A stretch of DNA of 64,000 bases from Methylobrevis albus (GTDB taxonomy: Bacteria; Pseudomonadota; Alphaproteobacteria; Rhizobiales; Pleomorphomonadaceae), in the NCBI RefSeq assembly GCF_015904235.1, contig NZ_JADZLT010000055.1:1-64000 (forward strand), written 5' to 3'. Position numbers and translations under genes: made by a program. Under the pieces are notes generated by a model. It saw nothing but the letters and a program-made list of their open reading frames with translations. It was not told where the DNA came from and did no database searches. Shown piece after piece: positions 28,662 to 37,644 of the stretch. Numbering within the stretch: position 1 is the stretch's first letter; each line of letters opens with the position of its first letter.

Positions 28662-30149
28662 TCAGAGCAGACCGGCGGAGGCGGTGCGGACCTGGATCGC
28701 GGCGGTGTTGACCTCCTCGGACGCACTGGCGATGGCGCCCATGTTGCCGACGATGGTCTCGACGCCGGTCGCCGCGACCTGCATGTTTTCCGACATGTCG
28801 CGGGTGACGCTCGCCTGCTCCTCGACCGCGGTCGCAATCCCCGACGAGATCTCGTTGATGCGCGAGATCGTGGCGGCGATGGAGCCGATCGCCTGGGCGG
28901 CGGAGCCGGCGGTGGTCTGGACCGCGTCGATCTGCGCGCCGATCTCCTCGGTCGCCTTGGCGGTCTGGGTCGCGAGGTTCTTCACCTCGGACGCGACGAC
29001 CGCAAAGCCGCGGCCGGCTTCACCAGCCCGCGCCGCCTCGATGGTGGCGTTGAGCGCCAGCAGGTTGGTCTGCGCCGCGATGCTGCTGATCAGCTCGACG
29101 ACGGCGCCGATCTTCTGGGCCGACGTCGACAGGCCGGCGACGATGCCGGTGGTGCGCTCGGCCTGGTCTACCGCCTCGGTGGTGACGTTGAGCGCGGTCG
29201 AGAGCTGGCGGCTGATCTCCTGCACGGAGGCTGCGAGTTCCTCGGCGCCGGAGGCGACCGCCTGCACGTTCGACGAGGTCTGGGTCGCGGCGCTCGCGGA
29301 GCTCGCCGCCTGTGACGTGACCTCGCCGATCGATTCGGTGATCGCGGCGAGATCGGCGGCGATCGCCTTCTGGATGATCTCGCGCCGCTTGCGCTCCTCG
29401 ACCTTGCCCGTGATGTCGGTCGCGAACTTCACGACCTTGAACGGTTTGCCGTTCATGTCGAAAATCGGATTATAGGAGGCCTCGATCCACACCTCGCGGC
29501 CACCCTTGCCGATGCGGCAGAACTCGGCGGCGACGAACTCGCCGGCGCCGAGGCGGCGCCAGAAGTCGCGATAGGCGGGCGAGTTCGCCTCGGAGGACGA
29601 GACGAACATCGAGTGATGCCGGCCGCGGATCTCTTCGATCCGATAGCCGAGCGCGTTGAGAAAATTCTCGTTGGCGTCCGTCACGGTGCCGTCGAGCTCG
29701 AAGTGGATCACCGCCTGCGAGCGGTTGAGTGCTTCGATCTGGCCTGCGTGCTCGGCGGACCTGAGCTTTGCGGTCGAAACGTCCGAGGCGAACTTGATGA
29801 TCTTGAACGGCCGGCCGCTGCTGTCGAGCAGCGGGTTGTAGGAGCCCTGGATCCAGACCTCGCGGCCACCCTTGCCGATGCGGCGGTATTCGGCCTGCTG
29901 ATACTCGCCGCGGGCGAGCGTTGCCCAGAAGTTCGCATAGGCCGGCGAACCATGTTCGGCGGGATCGACAAAGATGCGGTGATGCTTCCCCTTGATCTCG
30001 GACAAGGAGTATCCGACGAGACGCAGGAAATTCTCGTTCGCATCCAGGATGTTTCCGGATGTGTCGAACGAGATGATCGCAAGGGACTTGTCGAGGGCCA
30101 CCAAGGTGGCGGCATCCTCGCGGGTTTTGCTACTGGTCAGGCCAAGCAT
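28662..30149 (-). CDS. Soluble PAS-PAS methyl-accepting chemotaxis protein
   Basis: A 495-residue chemoreceptor without membrane helices. Two PAS domains (about 20-135 and 145-255) have nearly the same [20 protein letters not shown]-type block, indicating internal duplication. The signalling domain follows, with the hairpin tip [20 protein letters not shown] and [15 protein letters not shown]. It should sense a cytoplasmic cue such as redox state or energy and signal to CheA. The gene stands alone. A CtrA-type site about 75 bases upstream suggests cell-cycle or motility control. Confidence 0.93.
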   Translation of the reverse strand: MLGLTSSKTREDAATLVALDKSLAIISFDTSGNILDANENFLRLVGYSLSEIKGKHHRIFVDPAEHGSPAYANFWATLARGEYQQAEYRRIGKGGREVWIQGSYNPLLDSSGRPFKIIKFASDVSTAKLRSAEHAGQIEALNRSQAVIHFELDGTVTDANENFLNALGYRIEEIRGRHHSMFVSSSEANSPAYRDFWRRLGAGEFVAAEFCRIGKGGREVWIEASYNPIFDMNGKPFKVVKFATDITGKVEERKRREIIQKAIAADLAAITESIGEVTSQAASSASAATQTSSNVQAVASGAEELAASVQEISRQLSTALNVTTEAVDQAERTTGIVAGLSTSAQKIGAVVELISSIAAQTNLLALNATIEAARAGEAGRGFAVVASEVKNLATQTAKATEEIGAQIDAVQTTAGSAAQAIGSIAATISRINEISSGIATAVEEQASVTRDMSENMQVAATGVETIVGNMGAIASASEEVNTAAIQVRTASAGLL

Positions 30150-30494
30150 GACGCTCTCTTCGATGATGCTGATGCGGTCTTCTGTCTTAGCTTTTCTTGT
30201 CCGGACAGCGTATAATGATTACGTTAAAATTGGATTAATTCTTCTGGTTTAGTAGAAACACTTATAGTCGTTACTGTTCTATCGCAGATGGAAATCGATT
30301 CAATTTGCCCGGATAAGCAATTTAAAGGGGAACGACACGTCCTGGAGCTATGCGTTCAGGGTGTAAAGCCCAAGCATGACAGAATTGGCGAGCTATCCCA
30401 CGGACGGATATCTCGGTGTCCAGCTTTTGCGGGACGCGCAGATGGATGGCCGGGACCGGGTGTGGGGGCGCCCGCAGGCAAGCCCGCTGCCCGC
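30150..30494. promoter_or_regulatory. AT-rich promoter region with CtrA-type site
   Basis: 345 bases between the chemoreceptor start and the ChaN-like stop. On either strand TTAAAATTGGATTAA (30224-30238) fits TTAA-N7-TTAA exactly, about 75 bases before the chemoreceptor start. The surrounding ~100 bases are strikingly AT-rich for this genome. Positions 30290-30494 show no convincing gene. Confidence 0.6.
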
Positions 30495-31424
30495 TCATTT
30501 CGGGGCGGCCTCGCCGATGCCGGCGCAGGGGTCCGGGTTGCCGCCGCCGCCGCGCGGGGGAACCGCCACGGCAAAATCGAACAGCGGTGCGCCGTCGGCG
30601 CCGGTGGGCACCGGCGCATCCGTCTCCCGGCCGGCCTCGACGAAGCCGACGGCGACGGTGACGAGGTCCGGTGCGGTTTCACGCAGCACGAAGGGGACGC
30701 CCCAGTCGTGGCGGGCATGGCCTTCGCCGGCGACGAGGACGGCGGTGCTGTTCGGCGCGTCGGCCTTCGCGGCGCGCAGGGCCGCGGCCATGGCGCCGTC
30801 GCGCGCCCGCTGGACGGCGATCATCGCCGGCACGGCGGCTTCCGGCAGCTTGCCGCAATGGGCCTCGATCAGGACGCGGCCGAGATCGCTGCTGAGCTGC
30901 TCGGGAAACGGGCGGTCGAGGCCGAGGCGGCGGCGCTCGTCGGCGTCGATCGCATCCGGCCCGCCGCGGCCGATGCTGCGCTTGTCGGCGACGTCGAGGT
31001 CGCCGGCGCGGATCGGCGCACCCGCCGCCAGCGCCGCCGCGATCACCGGGCGATAGAGACCGAAGCCGAACCAGTGCTCGTCCCAGGCGGTCGCCGTGGC
31101 AAAGCCGTCGGCATCCGGGTCCGGCCCGGCGCGGTGGGCGTCGATCGCCGGCTGCGCCGAGGCGGGCAGCATTTCCAGCACCACGACCGGCGGCGCGCCC
31201 GCCGCGGCGAGCCGGCGGATGATCTGCGCCTGGCCGGTGTGATGGCCGGGATGATCGTGGATTTCGCCGAGAATGACGACGTCGGCTCGGGCCAGCGCCG
31301 CGTCGAAGTCGGCGAGGCTCACCGTGCGCTGCGCCGCCGCCGACCAGATCTCGCCGACGTCGAGCGCCGATGCCGGGGCCGCGGCGGCGAGCAGGGTCGC
31401 CGTGAAGAGGGTCAGGCGCAGCAC
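30495..31424 (-). CDS. ChaN-family (haem-binding uptake, Tiki-like) exported protein
   Basis: A 309-residue protein with a signal peptide (about residues 1-20). The ChaN/EreA-like core is seen in VVILGEIHDHPGHHTGQAQII, VVLEMLPASAQPAI and, near the end, VLVAGEGHARHDWGVP. Family members bind haem or act as metal-dependent hydrolases. Translation begins at GTG (31422-31424). Upstream lies a five-copy 14-base tandem repeat that separates it from the ABC transporter operon. Confidence 0.82.
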   Translation of the reverse strand: MLRLTLFTATLLAAAAPASALDVGEIWSAAAQRTVSLADFDAALARADVVILGEIHDHPGHHTGQAQIIRRLAAAGAPPVVVLEMLPASAQPAIDAHRAGPDPDADGFATATAWDEHWFGFGLYRPVIAAALAAGAPIRAGDLDVADKRSIGRGGPDAIDADERRRLGLDRPFPEQLSSDLGRVLIEAHCGKLPEAAVPAMIAVQRARDGAMAAALRAAKADAPNSTAVLVAGEGHARHDWGVPFVLRETAPDLVTVAVGFVEAGRETDAPVPTGADGAPLFDFAVAVPPRGGGGNPDPCAGIGEAAPK

Positions 31425-31481
31425 ATCGGTTCTCCCGTCGGTCGAATGCCCACACCATCTAGGGCGATTCGGCTCCGGTCC

Positions 31482-31551
31482 CAGTGCTGGCATCCCAGTG
31501 CTGGCATCCCAGTGCTGGCATCCCAGTGCTGGCATCCCAATGCTGGCATCC
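31482..31551. repeat. Tandem repeat, 14-base unit, five copies
   Basis: The unit CAGTGCTGGCATCC is repeated five times head to tail; the first four copies are identical and the fifth reads CAATGCTGGCATCC. It sits between the ABC ATPase stop and the ChaN-like GTG start, about 58 bases from the latter. The unit is not a multiple of three, and the run is outside the chosen coding regions. Near-identity points to recent slippage or expansion. Confidence 0.95.
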
Positions 31552-31601
31552 CAGGGGCCGGGCGAACGGCGGCGCGGGTGCAAGCCGCCCGGCGTCGAGG
31601 T

Positions 31602-32396
31602 TCAGGCGTCGTTGGCGGTGCGCGCGGGCGCGGCGGCGACGAGGGCGGCGCCGGCGAGCGCCCGGGCCCGGCGCTGCTCGCGGTCGAGCTTCAGGTCGTA
31701 GGTGATGGTGGCGCCGGCCGGCCCGGCCTTGCCGCCGTCGGGGCGGATCTTGTCGAAGACGAGCACGCGGGTGCCGAGCTTGAAGGCCTCGCCGATGTCG
31801 TGCGTCACCATGAACACCGTCATCCGCGTCTCCTTCCAGAGCCCGGACAGGAGTTCGTGCATGTCGGCGCGGATGCCGGGGTCGAGCGCGCCGAACGGCT
31901 CGTCGAGCAGCAGGATCTTCGGCTTCATCGACAGCGCCTGGGCGATCGCGAGGCGCTGCTGTTGGCCGCCGGAGAGCTGGGCGGGATATTTGTCGGCGTG
32001 CGGCCCGAGGCCGATCTTCTCCAGCATCGCCATCGCCGCCGCGCGGGCGTTGCGGCGCCGCGCGCCGAACAGGCGGGCGAGGGGCGAGCCGGAGGCGAAA
32101 TCCGCCGGCAGCACCAGGTTGCCGGCGACGGTGAGGTGCGGGAACACCGAGTATTTCTGGAACACGATGCCGCGGTCCGGGGTCGGCTCGGGCGCGACGG
32201 TCTCGCCGTCGATCAGGATCGCGCCCGACGACGGGCGCTGCTGCGACAGCAGCATGCGCAGGAAGGTGGACTTGCCGCAGCCCGACGCGCCGACGATGGC
32301 GCAGAACTCGCCGCTGGTGACGGAAAGGTTGACCCGCTCGAGGATCGGCACGCCGCCGATGCTGAGCGCGATGTTCTGGACGTCGACCGTGCTCAC
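31602..32396 (-). CDS. ABC transporter ATP-binding protein of a guanidine importer
   Basis: A 264-residue ATPase of the nitrate/sulfonate/taurine type. Walker A is GASGCGKST, the Q-loop VFQKYSVFPHLTV, the signature LSGGQQQR, Walker B ILLLDEP and the switch MVTHD. All catalytic motifs are intact. The start is GTG, overlapping the permease stop by four bases. It completes the three-gene unit headed by the guanidine-I riboswitch at 34497, which implies guanidine as the substrate. Confidence 0.88.
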   Translation of the reverse strand: MSTVDVQNIALSIGGVPILERVNLSVTSGEFCAIVGASGCGKSTFLRMLLSQQRPSSGAILIDGETVAPEPTPDRGIVFQKYSVFPHLTVAGNLVLPADFASGSPLARLFGARRRNARAAAMAMLEKIGLGPHADKYPAQLSGGQQQRLAIAQALSMKPKILLLDEPFGALDPGIRADMHELLSGLWKETRMTVFMVTHDIGEAFKLGTRVLVFDKIRPDGGKAGPAGATITYDLKLDREQRRARALAGAALVAAAPARTANDA

Positions 32397-33211
32397 AGCC
32401 CGCCTCCGCTCTTCGACCAGGGGAAGGCGCGGGCGGCGAATTCGCGCAGGGCGAGGTCGCTGAGCCAGGCGAGCAGGGTGATCCAGGCGACGTAGGGCAG
32501 GATCACGTCCATGGCGAGATAGCGCCGGACGAGGAAGATGCGGTAGCCGAGCCCGTCGGTGGCGGCGATCGCCTCCGCGGCGATGAGGAACAGCCAGGCC
32601 GGGCCGAGGGCGAGGCGCAGCGAGGCGACGAGGCGCGGCAGCGTCTGCGGCAGCACCACGCGCAGCGTCATCGCCCAGGACGAGGCGCCGAGCGTCTGCG
32701 CCTTGACGATCTGCTCCTCGGGAATGTCGGCGACGCGGCTCGCGAGATCGCGGGTCATCACCGGTGTGATGCCGATCACGATCAGCGCCACCTTGGAGAG
32801 TTCGTCGAGGCCGAAGACGATGAAGAGGATCGGCAGGATGGCGAGCGGCGGGATCAGCGACATGGCGCCGACCAGCGGCGCGAGGGTGGCGCGGAACTTC
32901 GGCACGAAGCCGATCATGATGCCGAGCACAAGGGCGATCGCCGCGGCGATGCCGAGCCCGAGGCCGAGGCGCGACAGGCTGGCGAGCGTATCGGTCCACA
33001 GCACGATGTCGCCGGAGCGACGGTCCGGCTCGGTGGCGAGCCGGACGAAGGTGTCGAACATCGACGAGAACGCCGGCAGCAGCCGGTCGGCCGGGTTCGC
33101 CTCCAGCCGGATCCGCGAGGCGAGCGCATAGATCACCGCGATGGCGGCAAAGGGCACGACGCCTAGGATCAGCCGCGAGCGCCGCGTCGGAAACTGATTG
33201 ATGATGCGCAT
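32393..33211 (-). CDS. ABC transporter permease of a guanidine importer
   Basis: A 272-residue inner-membrane protein of the SsuC/TauC type with about six helices. The EAA-like loop that contacts the ATPase is GASSWAMTLRVVLPQTLPRLVASLR in outline (about residues 160-190). The final helices follow YLAMDVILPYVAWITLLAWLS. It lies between the binding-protein and ATPase genes, overlapping the latter by GTGA. The start chosen is the internal ATG at 33211; an ATG 33 bases upstream lacks support. Confidence 0.87.
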   Translation of the reverse strand: MRIINQFPTRRSRLILGVVPFAAIAVIYALASRIRLEANPADRLLPAFSSMFDTFVRLATEPDRRSGDIVLWTDTLASLSRLGLGLGIAAAIALVLGIMIGFVPKFRATLAPLVGAMSLIPPLAILPILFIVFGLDELSKVALIVIGITPVMTRDLASRVADIPEEQIVKAQTLGASSWAMTLRVVLPQTLPRLVASLRLALGPAWLFLIAAEAIAATDGLGYRIFLVRRYLAMDVILPYVAWITLLAWLSDLALREFAARAFPWSKSGGGL

Positions 33212-33276
33212 GCCTTGCCCCGCCCGCCCCGCGCGCACCGCCACCGCCGCCGGGCGGGGCGGCGGTGCGCCGAGGA

Positions 33277-34371
33277 TCAGAGTGTGCCCGCAGCCGCCTC
33301 GGCCATGAAGGCCGGATCGAAGCGCAGTTTCACATTGTTGGCGTCTCCGAGGATCTTTTCCCCCGGAAAGGCGATGCCGACGAAATCGGCGCTCGGCGCA
33401 CCCTCGCCGAGGATGCCGTGGTCGAAGAGGAAGTTGCGCACGTAGTCCATGCTCTTGACGATGTCCTCGCCGCCGACGAAGGCGACCGCTTCGGCCGGAT
33501 CGTAGTACATCTTCGTCGACGCGAGCTGGGCGTCGAAGCCGGCGAGGTCGGTGCCCGACGCGGTCGCCATCGCGGTGCGCGCGGCGCGGCCGGCCTCGTC
33601 GTCGGCCGACATGATCGTCATCGCCTCATACCAGGCGCCGGCGAGGGCCTTGCCGAAGTCGGGGTTGGCGGCGAGCGTCTCGGTGTTGACCATCATCGCG
33701 TCGATGATCTCGCCGGGAATCGCGGACGAATCGAACACCTTGGTGGCGCCGGGCTGCTCGAGGATCGCCGAGACCAGCGGGTTCCAGGTGACGACGGCGG
33801 AAACGTCCGAGGTCGAATAGGCCGCGATCATGTCGGCGTCGGAGGTGTTGACGACGGTGATGTCCTTCTCGGCGAGGCCGACGCTGTCGAGCGCGCGGGC
33901 GAGCAGGTAATGCGAGACCGAGAGCTCGACCAGGTTGACCGACTGGCCGGCGATGTCGGCGAGCGCGGTCTTGTCCTTCAGGATCACCGCGTCGTTGCCG
34001 TTCGAGAAGTCGCCGACGATCAGGGCCGTGGTGTCGACGCCGCCGCCGGCGGGGATCGACAGCGCGTCCATGTTGGTCATGGAGCAGCCGTCGTAGGTGC
34101 CGGCCGTGTACTGGTTGATCGATTCGACGTAGTCGTTGATCTGCACGATGTCGACGGTGATGCCGTACTTGTCGGCCCACTTCTTCATCAGGCCGCTGTC
34201 GGCGATATAGCCCCAGGGCATCCAGCCGACGTAGATCGACCAGCACACCTTGAAGTCGGTTTTCGACTGCGCGGCGGCGGGCAGCGTGCCGCCGGCGGCG
34301 ACGCCGAGGGCGAGAGCGGCGCCGGCCGCGCCGATCACCATGCGGCGGGTCCAGGATGAAAGCTTGGCCAT
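33277..34371 (-). CDS. Substrate-binding protein of a guanidine (urea-carboxylase-region type) ABC importer
   Basis: A 364-residue exported binding protein. The N-terminus MAKLSSWTRRMVIGAAGA has a twin-arginine-like pair and a hydrophobic stretch ending near AAAQS. The mature start FKVCWSIYVGWMPWGYIADS is typical of NMT1-like proteins found near urea carboxylase genes, which are now linked to guanidine use. It should capture the cation in the periplasm. The gene is preceded by a ykkC guanidine-I riboswitch and a ~125-base leader in which a GAGG near the start could pair with GAACCTC upstream. No carboxylase or hydrolase gene is near. Confidence 0.88.
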   Translation of the reverse strand: MAKLSSWTRRMVIGAAGAALALGVAAGGTLPAAAQSKTDFKVCWSIYVGWMPWGYIADSGLMKKWADKYGITVDIVQINDYVESINQYTAGTYDGCSMTNMDALSIPAGGGVDTTALIVGDFSNGNDAVILKDKTALADIAGQSVNLVELSVSHYLLARALDSVGLAEKDITVVNTSDADMIAAYSTSDVSAVVTWNPLVSAILEQPGATKVFDSSAIPGEIIDAMMVNTETLAANPDFGKALAGAWYEAMTIMSADDEAGRAARTAMATASGTDLAGFDAQLASTKMYYDPAEAVAFVGGEDIVKSMDYVRNFLFDHGILGEGAPSADFVGIAFPGEKILGDANNVKLRFDPAFMAEAAAGTL

Positions 34372-34496
34372 TGTGTTCCGAAACCTCGGTCTGGCGCCGG
34401 CCGTCCGGCCATCGCGCGCGTTAAGGGACAGAGGTTCGCCAGGCGCTAACGAGACGCAACGAGAGGTCTGGCTTGCGCGCGGCAAACCGAATGCAG

Positions 34497-34602
34497 TGAC
34501 CTCCCGGGATTTTGGCCCGCCGTGTCTCCGGGCGCTCACCGCCGGAGCGCATCTCTCGGACCAGCACCCGCGCCGCGGATCGGAACCCTAGATGCTCTGC
34601 AC
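34497..34602 (-). promoter_or_regulatory. Guanidine-I (ykkC) riboswitch
   Basis: On the minus strand the conserved ykkC elements occur in order: CTAGGGTTCCG (from 34591), CTGGTCCGAGAG (near 34563-34552), a hairpin GCGCTC-loop-GAGCGC, ACACGGCGGG and finally TCCCGGGAGGT ending at 34499. These are the known ligand-binding parts of the guanidine-I aptamer. It sits about 125 bases before the binding-protein ATG and should raise importer expression when guanidine binds. There is no obvious intrinsic terminator after it, so translational control through the leader is possible. Confidence 0.93.
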
Positions 34603-34643
34603 TCGGGATAGGCAAAGCAAGGCATGTGCCACCGGGCTTGCGG

Positions 34644-35735
34644 CTAACGTGTAGCGTCGGATGGCGCCACAGGCGCATCTGCAGCGGCCGATGCAGCCTC
34701 CGGGATGGCGCCGCGATCATCGGACTGCTGAAATGTTGGGCAAGTAGCGGTGCCGCGAACGGACTTGCATGCACCATCTGCGGCGTCGCTGCGCTCCGGC
34801 CAGAGCCGTGACAGCAGTTCGTAGGCGGCGAGCACGAAGGCGAGCAGGGCGGTCAGGCCGATCAGCAGCGGGTCGCTGGTGGCGCGGTCGAACCAGCTCG
34901 CGCCAATGATCGTCTGCTCGGTGCCGAGCCGGTCGATCGTCATGCCGGTATCGCCGAGCGGCGAATACATCACGGCCTGCAGGCCACCCGCCTCGCCGCC
35001 GGCGTCGCGCTGGGTGAGGAAGCCGATCACCGGCCGGCTGGCGCGGCCGTCGCGGGTGGTGATCGCAACCTGGTCGCCCGGGAGCAGGTCGCCCTCGGCG
35101 ATGCGGACCGGCCGGTCGCCGCGCAGCAACAGCTGTTCCCGGATTTCGTAGCGGCCGCGAATCAGCAGGTCGCGCGCGCCCGCCGATGGGACGGACCCGG
35201 CGACGACCGTGCCGGAGAAAACCAGCGCCCCGCTGTCGGCCCAGTCGGTGGCGCGGACGATGACCAGCGAGCCGGCAGAGAGCGTCTCGCCTCGCACGGT
35301 CGCGGACCCGGCGCTGCCGGCGTCCCCGCCCGGCGGCTGATCGACGACGCGCACGATCAGCGGTGCGTCGCGGCCGTGGCGCGAGACGTTCACCCGGCTG
35401 CCGGGCGGCCAGGCGATCTCGGCTGCCTCGGTTTCGAAAGCCGCGAAGAGCCGGGCGTCGCAGACGGCGTCGTGCGGGGCGGGCGGCGCCGTCCGCAACG
35501 CTCGGGGGCGGCGGACGCAGACGATGGACCGAGGCAGGCGCCAGAGGCTCGACGCCTGCCGGTCGAACGCGATCTCGACGCCGTTCGTCTCGGTCTCGAC
35601 GATGAAGGAGCGGTCGCGCGGCCAGAACGACAGGCAGGCAACGAAGGTGACCAGCGCGATCATGGCGGCAAAGCCCGCCCGCCGGTATCGGTCGCTCGCC
35701 GAGGCTTCGCCGAGGCGGCGAAGGAGCGCCTTCAC
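34644..35735 (-). CDS. Membrane-anchored protein of unknown function
   Basis: A 363-residue protein I do not recognise. One hydrophobic helix is near the N-terminus (about residues 21-40) and a second is near residues 295-318. The ~250 residues between should be outside the cytoplasm and contain an even set of cysteines (around CVRRPRAL and DAVCDAR). The C-terminal ~45 residues are hydrophilic and Ala/Asp-rich. It overlaps the upstream secreted protein gene by four bases, so the two are translated together and probably act together. Confidence 0.75.
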   Translation of the reverse strand: MKALLRRLGEASASDRYRRAGFAAMIALVTFVACLSFWPRDRSFIVETETNGVEIAFDRQASSLWRLPRSIVCVRRPRALRTAPPAPHDAVCDARLFAAFETEAAEIAWPPGSRVNVSRHGRDAPLIVRVVDQPPGGDAGSAGSATVRGETLSAGSLVIVRATDWADSGALVFSGTVVAGSVPSAGARDLLIRGRYEIREQLLLRGDRPVRIAEGDLLPGDQVAITTRDGRASRPVIGFLTQRDAGGEAGGLQAVMYSPLGDTGMTIDRLGTEQTIIGASWFDRATSDPLLIGLTALLAFVLAAYELLSRLWPERSDAADGACKSVRGTATCPTFQQSDDRGAIPEAASAAADAPVAPSDATR

Positions 35736-36451
35736 GGGGTGATGCCGCTCGGCGGGATCACCACGGCGACCGCCGCGTCGAAGGAGCCGCGCCGCACGCG
35801 GTTGACCTCGACGGACAGCGCGTCGCCGCCGAAGAGGATCGCGCCGGGCAAGTCGCAGATGAAGTCAAAAGCGGTGCGGCTGCTCGACTGGCTGGGAAGG
35901 CAGGAGAAGTCCGCATCGCCGACGACGAGGTACACCTCGTCGGCGCGGGCGGAGTTGACGAGCAGGCGCGCGCCGTCCGTGTCGGCGGGGATGTCCTCGT
36001 TCCAGCCGGCCGGGGCATATTCGGCGCTGTCCTCGCCGCAGGCGCCGCGACGCACGGCGACCGCGATGTCCTCGCTCTCGATCTCCTTCAGGAGGTCTTC
36101 GTGATGGTCCGACTTAAATGGCAGCCGCGCGACGCCGCCGCGCCACGTCGCGCCGATCGCGTAGGCCTGCTCCGCCTCGTAGCGGCCGTCGCTGGAGACG
36201 ACCCGGACGCACATGTCGGCGCCGCGCCAGGCGGCGGGCACCCGGGCAAACAGCGCCGGCCGCGCGGCGGCCTTAGGCCCGCTCATCAAGAGCCCGACGA
36301 CGATGCCGGCAACCAGCTCGCCGGACGAGATGCGCGCCTTGGTGCCGTAGCGCTCGACGAGGGCGCCCTTCGGCGTGATTTCGGCCACCTGGGCCGCGGC
36401 CGGCGCGAGGCCGAGCAGGATCAGAGTGCAGGCGGAAAAGAACCGGATCAT
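35732..36451 (-). CDS. Exported protein of unknown function
   Basis: A 239-residue protein with a clear signal peptide (MIRFFSACTLILLGLAPAAA, then Q). The mature part has four or more cysteines, for example in DMCVRVV, RRGACGED, FSCLPS and FICDLP, which suggests disulfides in the periplasm. No family was recognised. It starts a two-gene minus-strand unit with the membrane protein at 34644 and is divergent, with 26 bases between, from the protease-like gene at 36478. The tight divergence suggests shared regulation. Confidence 0.75.
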   Translation of the reverse strand: MIRFFSACTLILLGLAPAAAQVAEITPKGALVERYGTKARISSGELVAGIVVGLLMSGPKAAARPALFARVPAAWRGADMCVRVVSSDGRYEAEQAYAIGATWRGGVARLPFKSDHHEDLLKEIESEDIAVAVRRGACGEDSAEYAPAGWNEDIPADTDGARLLVNSARADEVYLVVGDADFSCLPSQSSSRTAFDFICDLPGAILFGGDALSVEVNRVRRGSFDAAVAVVIPPSGITP

Positions 36452-36477
36452 CGCAAGATTTCCCCCGTGCGGTCTTT

Positions 36478-37623
36478 GTGGCACAACGCGAGGGCAATTT
36501 GAACGCGTTGGTCGGGGTCGCAATGCACGTCGTCGCCGGGCTGTTGCTGCTGCTGGTGCTGCTCTTCTCGCCGGAGCCGGCGCGCGCGGAACTCGTCGCG
36601 GTCAACGGCGCCACCGGACACGGCTTCGTCTTCACCTACCGGCGCCATTGCTACGTGATCCTGCCGTCGCACGTGCACGGCCGGAAACGGCGCATCAGCA
36701 TCCTGACCGCGGCCCCCTCGGCGACCGGCGATGCCGACATCTTCCGTTCGTTCGCGCCGGCGACCGATCTCTCGATCGGCCTTGTCCGGCCGGGGTTCGA
36801 GCCGCGCTGCAACGATCGCTGGGAAGACCTGCCGGACCGGGTCGATCCCCTGCTCGACGCCAGCGACGAGGGCACGCTCGTCCGCCTCTCCAGCACCGGC
36901 CTTGCGCTGCACGTGCCGATGGCCATCGTCAGCCGCGACTACGAGACGTTCACCGCGAAGCCGGTCGGCGAGGAGCGCGAGGCGGAGATCTTCCAGGGCA
37001 TCAGCGGCGCGATCCTCCGGATCGACGGGCAGCCGGTGGGGATGGCGATCGAATCCGGCTCGGTTTCGGAAGCCGTGTTCCTGCGCATCGATGCGATCCG
37101 GGCTCGGCTCGACCGGCTGCTGGAAGGGCAGGGCGCCGCGGCCGAAGTGGCCGGCGGGCCAGAGGCGGAGACGCCCGCGGCCGGGGCGGCGGCAAGCGGG
37201 CAGGGGTGCACGCCGGGCGGGCTGCCACTGAAGTCGGCCGTGTGCAACCGCGAGCCTGTCGCGCCGGAATTCGGCTGCAGCAACCTCGTCACGGGGGAAG
37301 CGGCCGTGTTGATGCCGCCCGGGCGGTTCGAGATGGTCGTCGAGATCGATCGGGACGACGCGGTTCCGGTCTCCGAAGTCAGCCTCGCCGCGTCGCCCGT
37401 CGAGGGTGAGAGCACGGCGCCGAAGGCGGTGCGGATCGAGATCGACAGTTCAGCTTCCGGCCGGCCGCGCTGGCGGGCGTTCGGTACCGGCGACATGACG
37501 CCATTCGGCGCGTTCCTGCTGCGCAACGGCACGGCGCCCTATGCCCGGCGGCTGAAGCTCACGGTCGAGGGAACGTGGGACGCGGCGCAGCCGGTGACGC
37601 TCGGATGCGTGGGGGTGCGGTAG
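36478..37623 (+). CDS. Exported protein with a trypsin-like serine-protease-like domain
   Basis: A 381-residue protein with a long hydrophobic signal (residues ~16-35) and cleavage near PARA. The next part resembles a chymotrypsin-fold protease: GHGFVFTYRRHCYVILPSHVHG places H65, ATDLSIGLV places D97, and FQGISGAILRIDGQPVGMAI places S176 in a GxSG setting. That order matches a His-Asp-Ser triad, but the flanking motifs are weak and it may be inactive. Residues from ~230 form a separate cysteine-containing C-terminal domain. The start shown is a GTG; an ATG at 36523 would give a shorter signal peptide. Confidence 0.65.
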   Translation: MAQREGNLNALVGVAMHVVAGLLLLLVLLFSPEPARAELVAVNGATGHGFVFTYRRHCYVILPSHVHGRKRRISILTAAPSATGDADIFRSFAPATDLSIGLVRPGFEPRCNDRWEDLPDRVDPLLDASDEGTLVRLSSTGLALHVPMAIVSRDYETFTAKPVGEEREAEIFQGISGAILRIDGQPVGMAIESGSVSEAVFLRIDAIRARLDRLLEGQGAAAEVAGGPEAETPAAGAAASGQGCTPGGLPLKSAVCNREPVAPEFGCSNLVTGEAAVLMPPGRFEMVVEIDRDDAVPVSEVSLAASPVEGESTAPKAVRIEIDSSASGRPRWRAFGTGDMTPFGAFLLRNGTAPYARRLKLTVEGTWDAAQPVTLGCVGVR

Positions 37624-37644
37624 GGCGCAAGCAGCCGGCCCGGC

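Noticed and set aside
30330-30360. GGAAC followed by CGTT as a second EcfG promoter
   Set aside because: The spacing is 19 bases, outside the 16-17 accepted, and no gene follows on that strand.
31482-31551. Tandem repeat read as sigma54 promoters or as an N-terminal peptide repeat
   Set aside because: TGGCATCCCAGTGCT has the GG and GC one base too close for a sigma54 promoter, and the 14-base unit does not keep one reading frame.
34421-34777. Open frame on the minus strand across the riboswitch
   Set aside because: It runs through the conserved ykkC aptamer bases and into the end of the neighbouring gene, with no family resemblance or ribosome site.
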